From NCBI GenBank assembly GCA_017303355.1, contig JAFLCU010000014.1, forward strand, positions 1-64,000: a DNA stretch of 64,000 nt, given 5' to 3'. This stretch comes from Caulobacterales bacterium. GTDB taxonomy: Bacteria; Pseudomonadota; Alphaproteobacteria; Caulobacterales; Aquidulcibacteraceae. The stretch's first letter is position 1; each line of letters opens with the position of its first letter. The notes beneath the pieces are model-generated. The model was given only the letters and a program-made list of their open reading frames with translations, was not told the origin of the DNA and searched no databases. A program made the position numbers and the translations under genes. Positions 36,537 to 46,978 of this stretch are shown here, in pieces.

Positions 36537-39500
36537 TCATTCCGCCGCCAGCGCCTGGGCGCGGCCGAGATCGACGCTTACCAGCTGGCTCATGCCCTGT
36601 TCCGGCATCGTCACGCCGTAGAGGCGGTCCATCCGCGACATCGTCACCGGGTTGTGGGTGATGGCGATGAAGCGGGTGGTGGTGAGGCGCTTCATTTCTT
36701 CCAGCATGCGGCAGAAGCGGTCGACATTGGCGTCGTCCAAGGGCGCATCGACTTCGTCCAGCACGCAGAGCGGGGCCGGATTGGCCAGGAACACGGCGAA
36801 GATGAGGGCCGTGGCCGTCAGCGCCTGTTCGCCGCCAGAGAGCAGGTTGAGGTTGGTGAGCCGCTTGCCGGGCGGCTGGGCGAAGATTTCGAGGCCGGCT
36901 TCGAGCGGATCTTCGCTTTCGGTGAGCTTGAGCGCGGCTTGGCCGCCTTCGAACAAGGTGGCGAAGAGTTGGGCGAAATGGGCGTCGACCTGCTCGAACG
37001 CCTTCATCAGTCGTTCGCGGCCTTCATTGTTGAGCGTGGTGATGGCGCGGCGGAGCTTTGTGACGGCCTGAACCACGTCGTCCTTTTCGCGCGTCAGCGT
37101 GTCGATGCGCTCTTGGGCTTCGGCCAGTTCTTCGTCGGCGCGCAGGTTCACGGGGCCGGCGGCGTCGCGTTCGGCCTTGAGGCGGTCGAAGCGCTTTTCG
37201 ATTTCCTGGATTGAGGCTGTGCCCAGTGGGCCGGTGATGAGCGGGCCGGCGGCTGAGGCAAGGTCTTCCGGCGCTTTGCCGGTTTGCTCGCGCGCGAGGG
37301 TGACGATGTCTTCGACGCGCGCGGCGGCGGCGCTGGCGTGCGCTTCGGCGCCGGCACGACGTTCGCGGGCGGCGGCGTGAGCTTGTTCTTGGGCTTTGGC
37401 GTGTTCGCCGGCTTGGCGCGCGGCGGTTTCGGCTTCGGCGACATGATCGCTGGCTTGTTGACGGCGCGCTTCGGCGGCGCCGGCTTCTTCCATCAGCGCT
37501 TCGAGCTTGGCGCGCGCTTCGACCGGTGCGGCTTTGGCTTTGTCGCGGCGGATTTCGATCGCATCGAGTTCGGCAGCGATTGAAGCGAGGCGCTTTTCGC
37601 TATCGGCGATGCGTGCGCGCCATTGCGTGGTCTCCGCGTTGACGGCGGTGCGGCGGCTGTCGCGCTGAGCTTTGTCGCGGACGAGCGCTTGCGCTTCAGC
37701 GCTGGCTTCGGCCGCGGCGCGGCGGGCTGCATCGACGGCGGCGCGGGCTTGGGTAAGCGCTGTATCATCCGCTTGGGCGGGCGCGTCTTTTGTGGCGGCT
37801 TCAGCTTCGTTGAAAGCTGTGCGCGCTTCGTTGAGTTCGGCGCTGAGCGTTTGCGCTTGCGCTCGCAAATCCGCGCCGCGCTCGCTCATGCGCGTGCGTT
37901 CGGCTTCCAAGCGTTCGACATCGCGTGTGGCGTCGGCTTCAGCGGCGGCGCGTTTGGGGGCTTCGCCGCGCAGCGCGCGCGCTCTGGAATCGAGCGCTTG
38001 GCGCTCGGCTTTCGCGGCTTCCCAGGCGGCTTTGGCTTTCGCGAGCTTGTCTTCGGCGCTCTTCAGTTCTTTGCGCGCGGCGGCGAGGCGGTTTTTGTGT
38101 TCGAGTTTCGCGGCGGCCGGTTGTGGCGCGTCGGCGCGGCGGACGAGACCGTCCCAGCGCCATAGATCGCCTTCGACCGAGACGAGGCGCGAGCCTGGCG
38201 TCAGTTGCTTTGCGAGCTTCGCGCCGTCTTTCGCATCGACCACGCCGATCAGTGATAGGCGCGCGGCGAGCGCGGGCGGGGCTTTGACGAAGCGTGCGAG
38301 CGATTGCGCGGCCGGCGGCAGGTTCGGTGTCGGCGCATTGGCGCCGCCCCAATGCGCTGGCGCCTCGGCGTGCGTGGAGACATCTAGATCGTCGCCGAGC
38401 GCTGCGGCCAGCGCGCGTTCGTAGCCGGGCTCGACGTCGATCGAGGCGAGCACGGGTGGGAATTTCGCGTTATCGGGCGGGGCGAGCTTATCTAGCGCGC
38501 GGACTTCGGCTTCGAGTTCGCGCAGCGCGCTTTCGGCGGGGCGGTAGGCTGCCCAGGCGGCTTCGTCGGCGCTCTCGGCTTTTTTCAGCGCGGCTTCAGA
38601 TTTGGTGAGTTCGGTGCGGAGCTTGGCGTGCTCTGCGTGCGCGGTTTCGGCTTTGGTTTTCGCGTTTGTGATGCGCGCGTCGATGTCGGCGGTGGCGGGG
38701 AGCGCTGCGATCTGGGCGTCGAGCGCGCGTTTGCGCTCTTCGGCGCGCTGCGCGCGGGTGCGGGCGGAATTGGCGGCGTCGGCCAAAGCTTGCGTGCGGG
38801 CGCGCTTGGCGGCGGCTTCCGACGCGATGGCTTCGAGTTTGGCCTCGGCTTCAGCGCGCGCTTTCGCGGTGGCGGCTTCGGCATCCTGCGCGCGCTTCAA
38901 GATCGCTTGCGCTTCCGCGCCGTCGCCGGAGCCGAGCACGGCCGCTTCGGTTTCGAGGCGGGCGAGCGATTGCGCGGAATCTGCTTTGAGCGCCTCGAGG
39001 CGTTCGGCTTCGCCGCGTGCGCGGTTTGCATCGTCGTCGCAGCGCGTGATCACGGCATCTGCTTCGGCGACATCGCGTTCGAGGCCGACGCGCACGCCTT
39101 CGAGGCGGCGCAGCACGGCGGCGGCGATGGCCTCTTCTTCGCGTAGTGGCGCGAGCGCGTCGCGGGCTGCTTCGGCGGCGCGTTCGGCGGCGCTGGCGTC
39201 AGCGGCGGCTTGCGCCACGGCGCGTTCGGCGTCGCGGAGGAAACCTTGCGCCTCTGCGTGGCGTTCGCGCGCTTCGCTCCAGCGACGATGCAGTAGCAGC
39301 GCTTCGGTTTCGCGCAGCGTTTGCGCAAGGCCTTTATAGCGTTCGGCTTGGCGCGCTTGTTTCTTCAGGCTCGCGGCTTGCGCTTCGATTTCGCCGAGCA
39401 CTTCGTCGAGGCGCGTAAGATTGGTCTCGGCGGCTTTGAGCTTCAGGTCAGCTTCGTGGCGGCGCGCGTGAAGGCCGGCGATGCCGGCGGCGTCCTCAAG

Positions 39501-39989
39501 GATGCGGCGGCGATTTTGCGGCTTGGCGCCGATCAATTCGCTGATCTGGCCTTGGCGCACGAGCGCGGGCGAGTTCGCGCCTGTGGCGGCGTCGGCGAAG
39601 AGCAACTGCACGTCCTTGGCGCGCACCTCCTTGCCGTTGATGCGATAGATCGAGCCCAAGCCTCGGCGAATGCGCCGCGAGACTTCGAGCGTGTCTTCCT
39701 TATGAAATGGCGCCGGTGCGCGACCGCGTGCGTTTGAAAGCACGAGCGTAACCTCGGCGAATTCGCGCGCGGGCCGGCCAGCGCTGCCGGCGAAGATCAC
39801 GTCCTCCATGTCGGAGGCGCGCATGGATTTGGCGCTGGTGGCGCCCATCACCCAGCGCACGGCCTCCAACAGATTGGATTTGCCGCAGCCGTTGGGGCCG
39901 ACAACGCCCGTCAGCCCGTTCTCGATCGGCGCGCGTGCGGGATCGACGAAGCTTTTGAAGCCGTGGAGGCGCAGCTCGGTGATCTGCAC
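36537..39989 (-). CDS. smc: Chromosome segregation protein SMC
   Basis: This 1150-residue condensin ATPase organises and segregates chromosomes. Walker A is GPNGCGKSN (31-39), followed by long Ala/Glu/Arg-rich coiled coils, a hinge near residues ~510-620 (PPVLASIDVEPGYERALAAALGDDLD), the second coil, and the C-terminal signature LNLLSGGEQALTATALIFA with Walker B PLCVLDEVDAPLDD. It lies just downstream of a dsbA-like gene, in the order DUF721-dsbA-smc typical of alphaproteobacteria. Confidence 0.97.
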   Translation of the reverse strand: MQITELRLHGFKSFVDPARAPIENGLTGVVGPNGCGKSNLLEAVRWVMGATSAKSMRASDMEDVIFAGSAGRPAREFAEVTLVLSNARGRAPAPFHKEDTLEVSRRIRRGLGSIYRINGKEVRAKDVQLLFADAATGANSPALVRQGQISELIGAKPQNRRRILEDAAGIAGLHARRHEADLKLKAAETNLTRLDEVLGEIEAQAASLKKQARQAERYKGLAQTLRETEALLLHRRWSEARERHAEAQGFLRDAERAVAQAAADASAAERAAEAARDALAPLREEEAIAAAVLRRLEGVRVGLERDVAEADAVITRCDDDANRARGEAERLEALKADSAQSLARLETEAAVLGSGDGAEAQAILKRAQDAEAATAKARAEAEAKLEAIASEAAAKRARTQALADAANSARTRAQRAEERKRALDAQIAALPATADIDARITNAKTKAETAHAEHAKLRTELTKSEAALKKAESADEAAWAAYRPAESALRELEAEVRALDKLAPPDNAKFPPVLASIDVEPGYERALAAALGDDLDVSTHAEAPAHWGGANAPTPNLPPAAQSLARFVKAPPALAARLSLIGVVDAKDGAKLAKQLTPGSRLVSVEGDLWRWDGLVRRADAPQPAAAKLEHKNRLAAARKELKSAEDKLAKAKAAWEAAKAERQALDSRARALRGEAPKRAAAEADATRDVERLEAERTRMSERGADLRAQAQTLSAELNEARTAFNEAEAATKDAPAQADDTALTQARAAVDAARRAAAEASAEAQALVRDKAQRDSRRTAVNAETTQWRARIADSEKRLASIAAELDAIEIRRDKAKAAPVEARAKLEALMEEAGAAEARRQQASDHVAEAETAARQAGEHAKAQEQAHAAARERRAGAEAHASAAAARVEDIVTLAREQTGKAPEDLASAAGPLITGPLGTASIQEIEKRFDRLKAERDAAGPVNLRADEELAEAQERIDTLTREKDDVVQAVTKLRRAITTLNNEGRERLMKAFEQVDAHFAQLFATLFEGGQAALKLTESEDPLEAGLEIFAQPPGKRLTNLNLLSGGEQALTATALIFAVFLANPAPLCVLDEVDAPLDDANVDRFCRMLEEMKRLTTTRFIAITHNPVTMSRMDRLYGVTMPEQGMSQLVSVDLGRAQALAAE

Positions 39990-40010
39990 GTGGCCGCGCG
40001 CCCTTACGCC

Positions 40011-40658
40011 TTAGCCGGCCAGTTCGGCATCGAGAATGCGCGACAGACCTTCCCAGGTCGCGACGCTCGGATCCTCGATCTTTTGGCCGTTGATGATGAT
40101 GGTCGGCGTGCCCGTGACGTTGAACGCCTCGGCGCCCTCCATGATGCGGCGCGCGCGTTCGCCGCCGGCTTCATCCGAGATGCATTGTACGACTTGTTCT
40201 TCCGAGAGGCCGGCCGCGGCGCCGATCTCAACGAACTTGCGGCGAATGCCCTCCATGCTGCCGGTCGCGAAGATGGCGCGTTGTTGGCGGAAGAGTTCGC
40301 CGAGGCGCGTGAAATATTGCTCGTTCGACGCGCCGCCGCAGCGCGCGAGCTGGAAGCCGGCGACAGCGACCGGCGCCGGCGCTGTCGGGAATTCGCGGAA
40401 CACGAAGCGCACCTTGCCGGTGTCGATATAGGTGGTCTTCAATTGCTCCCACACGGTTTCGTGGAATTCGGCGCAGTGCGAGCAGGTCGACGATGCGTAT
40501 TCGATCATCGTCACCGGCGCGTTCTCCGCGCCTAGCACGACATCGTCAGCGCCAATTGCCGTGCCGCCGCCGCCGCCTCCGTTGCAAGCGGCGAGCGTGC
40601 CCGAAAGGGCGAGGGCGCTCGCGCCCAAGAGCAAAGAACGGCGGCCGAGTACGATCAT
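40011..40658 (-). CDS. DsbA-like thiol-disulfide oxidoreductase, lipoprotein
   Basis: This ~215-residue thioredoxin-fold protein has a CSHC active site (YASSTCSHCAEFH) and the cis-proline loop VTGTPTIIING. The N-terminus has a Tat-like twin arginine (GRRSLLLGASALALSG) and lipobox LAACNG, predicting an outer-face-anchored enzyme. The second cysteine pair (ARCGG, VVQCISD) is common in this subgroup. I chose the ATG at 40658; the frame opens 30 bases earlier. It probably oxidises envelope proteins. Confidence 0.9.
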   Translation of the reverse strand: MIVLGRRSLLLGASALALSGTLAACNGGGGGGTAIGADDVVLGAENAPVTMIEYASSTCSHCAEFHETVWEQLKTTYIDTGKVRFVFREFPTAPAPVAVAGFQLARCGGASNEQYFTRLGELFRQQRAIFATGSMEGIRRKFVEIGAAAGLSEEQVVQCISDEAGGERARRIMEGAEAFNVTGTPTIIINGQKIEDPSVATWEGLSRILDAELAG

Positions 40659-40714
40659 TCGAGAACCTCCAGATTTGGCCGGAGGCATAGAGTCTTTTGC
40701 CGGCGAGGGAAACC

Positions 40715-41290
40715 TCAGCCCTGCTTGACCGCGCGCCCAAGCCGCATCAGCGCCGATTTCAGGCCGGCGTCGCCCACCGGGTCAAGCGCTTGCGCCAAGG
40801 CGGTTTCCTCGGCGGCTGAAAGCGGGCGCTTCACGGGCGTAATGTTGGCTGTGCGCGGCGCGGCGGAGCGCTGTTCGAGCCGGATCGATTTCACTTTAAC
40901 GCCCGCGAGCTTCAGCCGCTCGATCAGAAGCGGGGTCTGTTGCTGCAGGAAGGGCGCGAGCGCACCGGGAACCTGAAGCGTCAGCACGCCATTGGCGAGC
41001 CGCTCCGGCGTGGCTCGCGCGAAGCTCGATCCCGCCAAATCGGCCCAATGCCGCTTCAATTCGTTGATGCCCATGCCGGTCTGCTTCAAGAGCGGCTTCA
41101 CCAAAGCGGTGATGGACTTGCCGGCGCTGGGCGCGCCAGGAATGCTGGCTTTGCCGCGCGATGCGGCGAGCGTCTGGGCGGCGCGTGCTTCGGCCTTCGC
41201 CTTATCGGCGGCGGGCGACAGGAACGGCTCCTGGGCCGGGCGGAAGCGGTCGCGCAGGGACATGGATTGTTGAGCGAATCGTAAAGCCAT
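40715..41290 (-). CDS. DUF721 domain protein
   Basis: This 191-residue protein has the DUF721 (DciA-like) core, ELKRHWADLAGSSFARATPERLANGVLTLQVPG, near its middle, with a flexible basic N-terminus. Some DUF721 proteins load the replicative helicase; function here is not established. The ATG at 41290 faces mutY across a 22-bp gap. Longer starts in the same frame would run through the mutY gene. Confidence 0.85.
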   Translation of the reverse strand: MALRFAQQSMSLRDRFRPAQEPFLSPAADKAKAEARAAQTLAASRGKASIPGAPSAGKSITALVKPLLKQTGMGINELKRHWADLAGSSFARATPERLANGVLTLQVPGALAPFLQQQTPLLIERLKLAGVKVKSIRLEQRSAAPRTANITPVKRPLSAAEETALAQALDPVGDAGLKSALMRLGRAVKQG

Positions 41291-41312
41291 GAACAAAGGG
41301 TAAAGACGCTCG

Positions 41313-42374
41313 ATGCCCGCGCTTGCTCGCCAACGCCTACCGCCTGTGGATAAGGCTTCCGCGACTCGGGATAAGTTGCGGAAATCGTTGCTAAAATGGT
41401 ACGACTCGAACGGTCGCGACCTGCCTTGGAGGCTGCGCCAGGGCCGCGCGGATCCGTACCGGGTCTGGCTCTCCGAGATCATGCTGCAGCAAACCACGGT
41501 CGCCGCCGTCGGGCCGTTTTTCGCGAAATTTCTGAGCCTTTGGCCTGATGTCGAGTCGCTGGCGCGGGCGCCGCGCGATCAGGTGCTCGAGGCCTGGGCC
41601 GGCCTTGGCTATTATTCCCGAGCGCGAAACCTGCACGCCGCCGCGCAGGCCCTGGCTGAGCACGGCTTCCCACCCGATGAGGCGGGCTGGCGTGGCTTGC
41701 CGGGCGTTGGGCCTTACACAGCCGCCGCCATTGCCGCGATCGCCTATGGCGAGGCGACCAATGTCGTGGACGGCAATGTCGAGCGCGTGATGGCGCGGCT
41801 CTATGCGGTCGAGGCGCCGTTGCCGGGGGCGAAAGCTGAATTGAGGGCGCTGGCGGGCGGGCTTGTGACCGAGGATCGGCCCGGCGACTGGGCGCAGGCT
41901 TTGATGGATTTGGGCGCCACGATCTGCACGCCGAAATCGCCCAAGTGCGGCGCGTGTCCGTGGATGAAGGCGTGCGCGGCGTACGCGAGCGGCGCGGCGG
42001 AGACGTATCCGCGCCGTGCGGCGAAGGCTGAACGGCCGGAGCGGTTCGGCGTGGCGTTTCGCGCCGAGCGCGACGGCGCCATCTGGCTCGTGCGCCGGCC
42101 GGACAAAGGCTTGCTCGGCGGCATGGCGGCGTTGCCGACAACGGAATGGCGCAGCGAGGCTTGGACGCGTGCGGAAGCTTTGAAACATGCGCCGGCGAAG
42201 GCGAAATGGCGCGAGGCGGGCGCGGTGCGCCACGTGTTCACGCACTTTGCGCTGACGCTTGATGTTTATGTCGCTGACGCCGCGCCTGTGGGCGAAGGCT
42301 GGTGGGGCGATGAGCGAGCGCTGCCAACAGTGTTCAAAAAGGCCGCATTGCTGAAGGGAGAGCGCGATGAGTGA
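41313..42374 (+). CDS. mutY: A/G-specific adenine glycosylase
   Basis: This 353-residue enzyme removes adenine paired with 8-oxoguanine. It has catalytic Glu55 in LSEIMLQQTTV, helix-hairpin-helix LPGVGPYTAAAI, catalytic Asp153 in NVVDGNVERV, and the [4Fe-4S] cluster cysteines 205, 212, 215, 221 in the C-x6-C-x2-C-x5-C spacing. The C-terminal NUDIX-like domain (LVRRPDKGLLGGMAALPTTEW) reads 8-oxoG. A DnaA box lies within the 5' coding region. It overlaps the next gene by eight bases. Confidence 0.96.
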   Translation: MPALARQRLPPVDKASATRDKLRKSLLKWYDSNGRDLPWRLRQGRADPYRVWLSEIMLQQTTVAAVGPFFAKFLSLWPDVESLARAPRDQVLEAWAGLGYYSRARNLHAAAQALAEHGFPPDEAGWRGLPGVGPYTAAAIAAIAYGEATNVVDGNVERVMARLYAVEAPLPGAKAELRALAGGLVTEDRPGDWAQALMDLGATICTPKSPKCGACPWMKACAAYASGAAETYPRRAAKAERPERFGVAFRAERDGAIWLVRRPDKGLLGGMAALPTTEWRSEAWTRAEALKHAPAKAKWREAGAVRHVFTHFALTLDVYVADAAPVGEGWWGDERALPTVFKKAALLKGERDE

Positions 42375-42831
42375 AACGTTCGAAGGCGGATGCTCGTGCG
42401 GGGCGGTACGCTATCGCCTGACATCGCGGCCGATGTTCACGAATTGCCACGATCGCCAGAAGCAAACCGGCGGCGCGTTCGCCATCAACGCGATGATCGA
42501 AACCGCGCGGATTGAAATACGCGCCGGCGAGCCTGCGGTGATCGAGATGCCGAGCCCGAGCGGACGCGGGCACGAGATTCATCGTTGTCCAAAATGCGAG
42601 GTGGCGTTGTGGAGTAATTATGGGCGGCGCGCCTGGATGCGTTTCGTGCGCGTCGCGACGCTTGATGCACCGCACGCGATAAAGCCCGACGCGCATATCT
42701 TCACGCGCAGCCGCGTGCCTTGGGTGACGCTGCCTGAAGATACGCCAGCGTTCGAAGTTTATTACGACACGGCGAAGCAATGGTCGCCCGAGAGTCTGGC
42801 GCGATTGGCGGCGGCAAGCGGCAAAACCTGA
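42367..42831 (+). CDS. GFA/CENP-V family protein with degenerate zinc site
   Basis: This 154-residue protein of the glutathione-dependent formaldehyde-activating (Gfa) fold has CSCGAVRYRL at the start and RCPKCEVALWSNYG later. The central zinc motif, normally CHCxxCQ, reads NCHDRQKQTGGAF: two ligands are gone through a two-codon loss and a Cys-to-Arg change. The fold may persist but the catalytic zinc centre is probably absent. It overlaps mutY by eight bases. Confidence 0.85.
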   Translation: MSETFEGGCSCGAVRYRLTSRPMFTNCHDRQKQTGGAFAINAMIETARIEIRAGEPAVIEMPSPSGRGHEIHRCPKCEVALWSNYGRRAWMRFVRVATLDAPHAIKPDAHIFTRSRVPWVTLPEDTPAFEVYYDTAKQWSPESLARLAAASGKT

Positions 42832-42838
42832 ACAAGCG

Positions 42839-42870
42839 AGGGACGCGGAGGGGAGCTGCTCCGCGTCCCT
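42839..42870 (+). terminator. Hairpin after mutY-GFA operon
   Basis: A perfect 12-bp stem (42839-42850 with 42859-42870) and an 8-base loop are followed by GCTTTGTTG. The stem lies seven bases after the stop codon. The T-run is weak, but position and strength fit a terminator. Confidence 0.8.
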
Positions 42871-43011
42871 GCTTTGTTGATCGCGGCGCTTGGCTCGGCG
42901 CCGCGATCCGCTCCGACCGGTGCGCTCAGGAAGGAGAAAGCGCGGCGGGCGTTCAGTGGGGTCGTTATAGCGCGGCTATGCGACGGCGGCTGTGACCGCG
43001 GGCACGGCGCG

Positions 43012-43075
43012 TATGGAATGCCGGCGTCTCGCCGGCCGACTCTGGCGCATGCCGGCGAGACGCCGGCATTCCATA
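43012..43075. repeat. 25-bp perfect inverted repeat
   Basis: Arms 43012-43036 and 43051-43075 are exact reverse complements with a 14-base loop. TATGGAATGCCGGCGTCTCG is the arm's start, related to the gcvT-gcvH repeat (TATGGACCGCCGGCGCCCTC). It abuts the stop codon of the convergent Crp-family gene. Confidence 0.92.
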
Positions 43076-43076
43076 T

Positions 43077-43766
43077 TTAAGTCGCCCTTGATTCCTGGAT
43101 CAGTGTTTTGAGCTTGTCGCGCGCGAGCAATTTGATGCCGGCGCGGCCCATATTGATCCAGCCTTCATCGGCCCATTCGTGGAGCTTGCGGTTCACCTTC
43201 TCGCGGCTGGCGCCGATGCGGCGGGCGAGTTCGGTTTGCGTGAGCGTGATCGAGGCGCCGTCGCCGGCTTCCTCAAGCAGACGTTGCGCGAGGCGGCCGC
43301 CGAGATCGAGCGTGTGCGCGTCTTCCAGTGCGGCGTCGGCGTGCCGCAAACGTTTGCTCAATTCGGCGATGAGCTTGAGCAGCGCCTTCGGCTCGGATTC
43401 AAGCGCGGCGATCGCCTGATCGCGGCCGATACGCAGCAGGCGCGATTTGCGGATGGCGGCGATATCCGCTGAGCGCACGCCGCCGTCGAGTACGGCCATC
43501 TCGCCGATCAGCGCATGCGGCTTGAGTGCTGCGATGCGCACATCCTTGCCGGCCTCGGTCGAGGTGCGGACTTCGACTTCGCCTTCGAGCAGCACGTAGA
43601 GCGCATCGCCCTTGTCGCCCTTGGCGAACAATAGCTTGCCGGCTTCCACGCTGATCGGCGCGCCTTGTTTGACGAGCTTGGCGCGCGTCGCCTCGGAGAG
43701 GGCGGCCATGAGTTCCGCCTTCGCCAGCGCCGCCTCGACGCCATGGAGATCAAGTTTTTCGGCCAT
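43077..43766 (-). CDS. Crp/Fnr family transcriptional regulator
   Basis: This 229-residue protein has a cyclic-nucleotide-binding-type beta barrel (KLLFAKGDKGDALYVLLEGEVEV, GEMAVLDGGVRSA) and a C-terminal winged helix (TQTELARRIGASREKVNRKLHEW). No Fnr-type N-terminal cysteines are present, so it is not an oxygen-sensing Fe-S Fnr. The ligand is unknown. The stop codon touches an inverted repeat that could terminate its transcript. Confidence 0.92.
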   Translation of the reverse strand: MAEKLDLHGVEAALAKAELMAALSEATRAKLVKQGAPISVEAGKLLFAKGDKGDALYVLLEGEVEVRTSTEAGKDVRIAALKPHALIGEMAVLDGGVRSADIAAIRKSRLLRIGRDQAIAALESEPKALLKLIAELSKRLRHADAALEDAHTLDLGGRLAQRLLEEAGDGASITLTQTELARRIGASREKVNRKLHEWADEGWINMGRAGIKLLARDKLKTLIQESRAT

Positions 43767-43814
43767 CGGCGCGGAAGATTGCCGCCACGCGCGGCGGCGT
43801 CAACGAAATGCGCT

Positions 43815-44979
<1,165 letters not shown>

Positions 44980-44985
44980 GCTTTC

Positions 44986-45705
44986 TCAGCTTGACGCACC
45001 AAGCTGTTGCTTTCGCTGGATCAATCTTTGGCGCAGCGAAAGCGTGTAGGTGACGAAGAAGAGGTACATGAAGAACTCCTCCGCCTCGCTCCAGCGATAG
45101 AGATCGAGCGAATAGACCATGATCTGCATCTTCTCGATTTTCTTCGGCAGCGCCGCCAGTTGCGAGAAGACGACCGGCGGCAGGCTCGCCAGCGTCGGCG
45201 CCAGCCACCACGGGTGATCGAACAGGCCGCGCCCCTTGCGCGCCCATTTCACCAGCGGATGCACGACCGCGCCCAGGATCATGCCGAACAGCAGGATTGC
45301 GCGCGGTTTTTGATCGAGCCAGCCGCCGCCTGTGTTGTGCAGGTTGGTTTCGCCCTGGTCGTTGATGTTTTCGAAGACGCTGCCGCTGACGTCCCAGTGG
45401 AAGAAATGCCAGCCCCAGGAAACCTCCTCGCCAAGCAAGTAGATCGCGCCCAACGTCGCGAGCCCCATCCAGATGCGCAGTTCGCGCGTGTCGGCGCGGA
45501 AGAAGGTGTCGATCATCAGCGCCAGCGAAATCAGCAGAATGAGGTTTTGGCCCATTTCCACCAGCCCGAGTTCGCCGCGCAGAATCGCCGGGTTCACGAC
45601 GATCAGCGTCAGCAGCGCCGCGAAGAGCAGCGCGCACACAATCCAAACGGCGGCGGCGGAAATGTCTTTGACGGGCGGAGCGCCCGTACTGGCCTGACTG
45701 GTCAT
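44986..45705 (-). CDS. Hypothetical multi-pass membrane protein
   Basis: This 239-residue protein has about six hydrophobic segments and a conserved-looking acidic/aromatic segment, YLLGEEVSWGWHFFHWD, followed by NDQGETNLHN. I recognise this EExSWG...NxQGExNLHN pattern from uncharacterised bacterial membrane proteins, but no function is known. It lies on the same strand upstream of ccrM, with 79 bases between. Confidence 0.75.
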   Translation of the reverse strand: MTSQASTGAPPVKDISAAAVWIVCALLFAALLTLIVVNPAILRGELGLVEMGQNLILLISLALMIDTFFRADTRELRIWMGLATLGAIYLLGEEVSWGWHFFHWDVSGSVFENINDQGETNLHNTGGGWLDQKPRAILLFGMILGAVVHPLVKWARKGRGLFDHPWWLAPTLASLPPVVFSQLAALPKKIEKMQIMVYSLDLYRWSEAEEFFMYLFFVTYTLSLRQRLIQRKQQLGASS

Positions 45706-45750
45706 CGGCGGAACATAGTGTGTGAAGGCCTAGTGTAAACTCCGCGGCGC

Positions 45751-46320
45751 CTAGGCGGCGATGCCGGAGGCCAGCCGCACCGGCTTGAAGCTGCGGCGAT
45801 GGATGGCGCACGGCCCGAGTTCGGACAGCGCTCTTTGATGTTCCGGCGTGCCGTAGCCCTTGTGCTTGGAGAAACCGTAGCCGGGATAGTGCGCGCAAAG
45901 TTCCACCATCATCCGGTCGCGCTCGACCTTGGCGATGATCGAGGCGGCCGAGATCGAGGCGACATAGGCGTCGCCATCGATGATCATCTCGATCGGGCAG
46001 GGCAGATCGGGCGCCTGATTGCCATCGATCAGCGCCGCGACCGGAGGTTCGGAGAGGCCGTCAAACGCGCGCCGCATCGCCAGATAGGTGGCCTGCAGAA
46101 TGTTGATCCGGTCGATCTCGTCGGCGCTGGCGAGGCCGACGCCGACGAGCGCGCAATCGCGGATCGCCAGCGCCAGCTCCTCGCGCGTCTCGGCGCTCAA
46201 TTGCTTGGAATCGGCGAGCCCCTTGGGGCGCTTCTTGCCCGCTGGCAGGATCACGGCCGCGGCCACCACCGGCCCCGCCCACGGCCCGCGCCCCGCCTCA
46301 TCGATCCCGCAAATGCCCAT
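45751..46320 (-). CDS. rnhB: Ribonuclease HII
   Basis: This 189-residue enzyme nicks RNA or single ribonucleotides in DNA. The catalytic [11 protein letters not shown] segment starts at Asp7-Glu8, and further acidic residues occur in [32 protein letters not shown] follows as in the family. It is slightly short but complete. The rnhB/ccrM association is typical of Caulobacterales. Confidence 0.95.
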   Translation of the reverse strand: MGICGIDEAGRGPWAGPVVAAAVILPAGKKRPKGLADSKQLSAETREELALAIRDCALVGVGLASADEIDRINILQATYLAMRRAFDGLSEPPVAALIDGNQAPDLPCPIEMIIDGDAYVASISAASIIAKVERDRMMVELCAHYPGYGFSKHKGYGTPEHQRALSELGPCAIHRRSFKPVRLASGIAA

Positions 46321-46390
46321 GGCTCAAGCATGCTGCGGATTCCGACCGGAGTGCAAACGTCAAGGACACCAATATTTTTGCAAAGCTTGC

Positions 46391-46440
46391 TTGACATGTC
46401 GCTTCAATTAGACAAGTATCCTTGTCATCGAGACAAGTTC
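46391..46440 (+). promoter_or_regulatory. Promoter with overlapping palindromic operator
   Basis: TTGACA at 46391-46396 and AAGTAT at 46414-46419 are spaced 17 bp as -35/-10. A perfect palindrome GACAAG-TATC-CTTGTC (46411-46426) overlaps the -10 and a third GACAAG occurs at 46432-46437. A repressor at the palindrome would block the promoter. The XRE protein encoded in the operon is the natural candidate. Confidence 0.7.
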
Positions 46441-46457
46441 GCTTGATGGAGATGGAT

Positions 46458-46547
46458 ATGACGAAGCTCAACAAATGGCCTTGGCTTGGCATTCTGGCGG
46501 TCGCGGCGCTGGTGGCGCTGGCGATGTCGCTCGGCTTCTTTGGCTAA
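46458..46547 (+). CDS. Membrane micropeptide (29 aa)
   Basis: The predicted peptide MTKLNKWPWLGILAVAALVA continues to LAMSLGFFG, a single transmembrane helix with a short basic N-terminus. A GGAG ribosome site stands 7 bases upstream. It is the first possible gene after the operator-containing promoter and lies 17 bases before the next start. Coding potential is inferred from position, ribosome site and composition. Confidence 0.55.
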   Translation: MTKLNKWPWLGILAVAALVALAMSLGFFG

Positions 46548-46564
46548 GGCAGGAGGCGAGGCTC

Positions 46565-46978
46565 ATGGTCTGCGAACCCAGCACTGAAAACGCCAAACAG
46601 GCGCGCCGGCGCTACACGCGCGGCATGGCTGTCGCGGCGGCGCTTTATGTCGGCGCCGTGTTTGGCGCGGTGAGCGCGATCCGCTATCTCGACCCGCCGC
46701 AATGGGCGCTGGTGGTGCTGGCGCTTTTGCCGCTCGCGCCGGCGCTGCTGATGCTGCGCGCCTACATGACCTTCCACGCGGCGCTCGATGAATTTCAGCG
46801 CCGCATGCAAACCGAGGCGCTGATCATCGCCACAGCGTTCACCGTGTTCGGCAGCTTCGCCTACGGCTTTCTGGAGGAATGGGCGAACTTTCCGCACCTG
46901 CCGCTGATCTGGGTGTTTCCGGTGTTCTCGTTCACGTTCGGCGTCGCGCATGTCTTCGTGCGGATGCGCTACAAATGA
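46565..46978 (+). CDS. Hypothetical four-helix membrane protein
   Basis: This 137-residue protein has about four hydrophobic segments and a basic N-terminus (TENAKQARRRYTRGMAV). FHAALDEFQRRMQTEAL links helices two and three. An AGGAGG-like site precedes the ATG at 46565; the frame is open earlier, but that part overlaps the micropeptide. Its stop overlaps the start of the XRE gene (ATGA). Such membrane protein-plus-XRE pairs are common in bacteria; no function is known. Confidence 0.8.
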   Translation: MVCEPSTENAKQARRRYTRGMAVAAALYVGAVFGAVSAIRYLDPPQWALVVLALLPLAPALLMLRAYMTFHAALDEFQRRMQTEALIIATAFTVFGSFAYGFLEEWANFPHLPLIWVFPVFSFTFGVAHVFVRMRYK

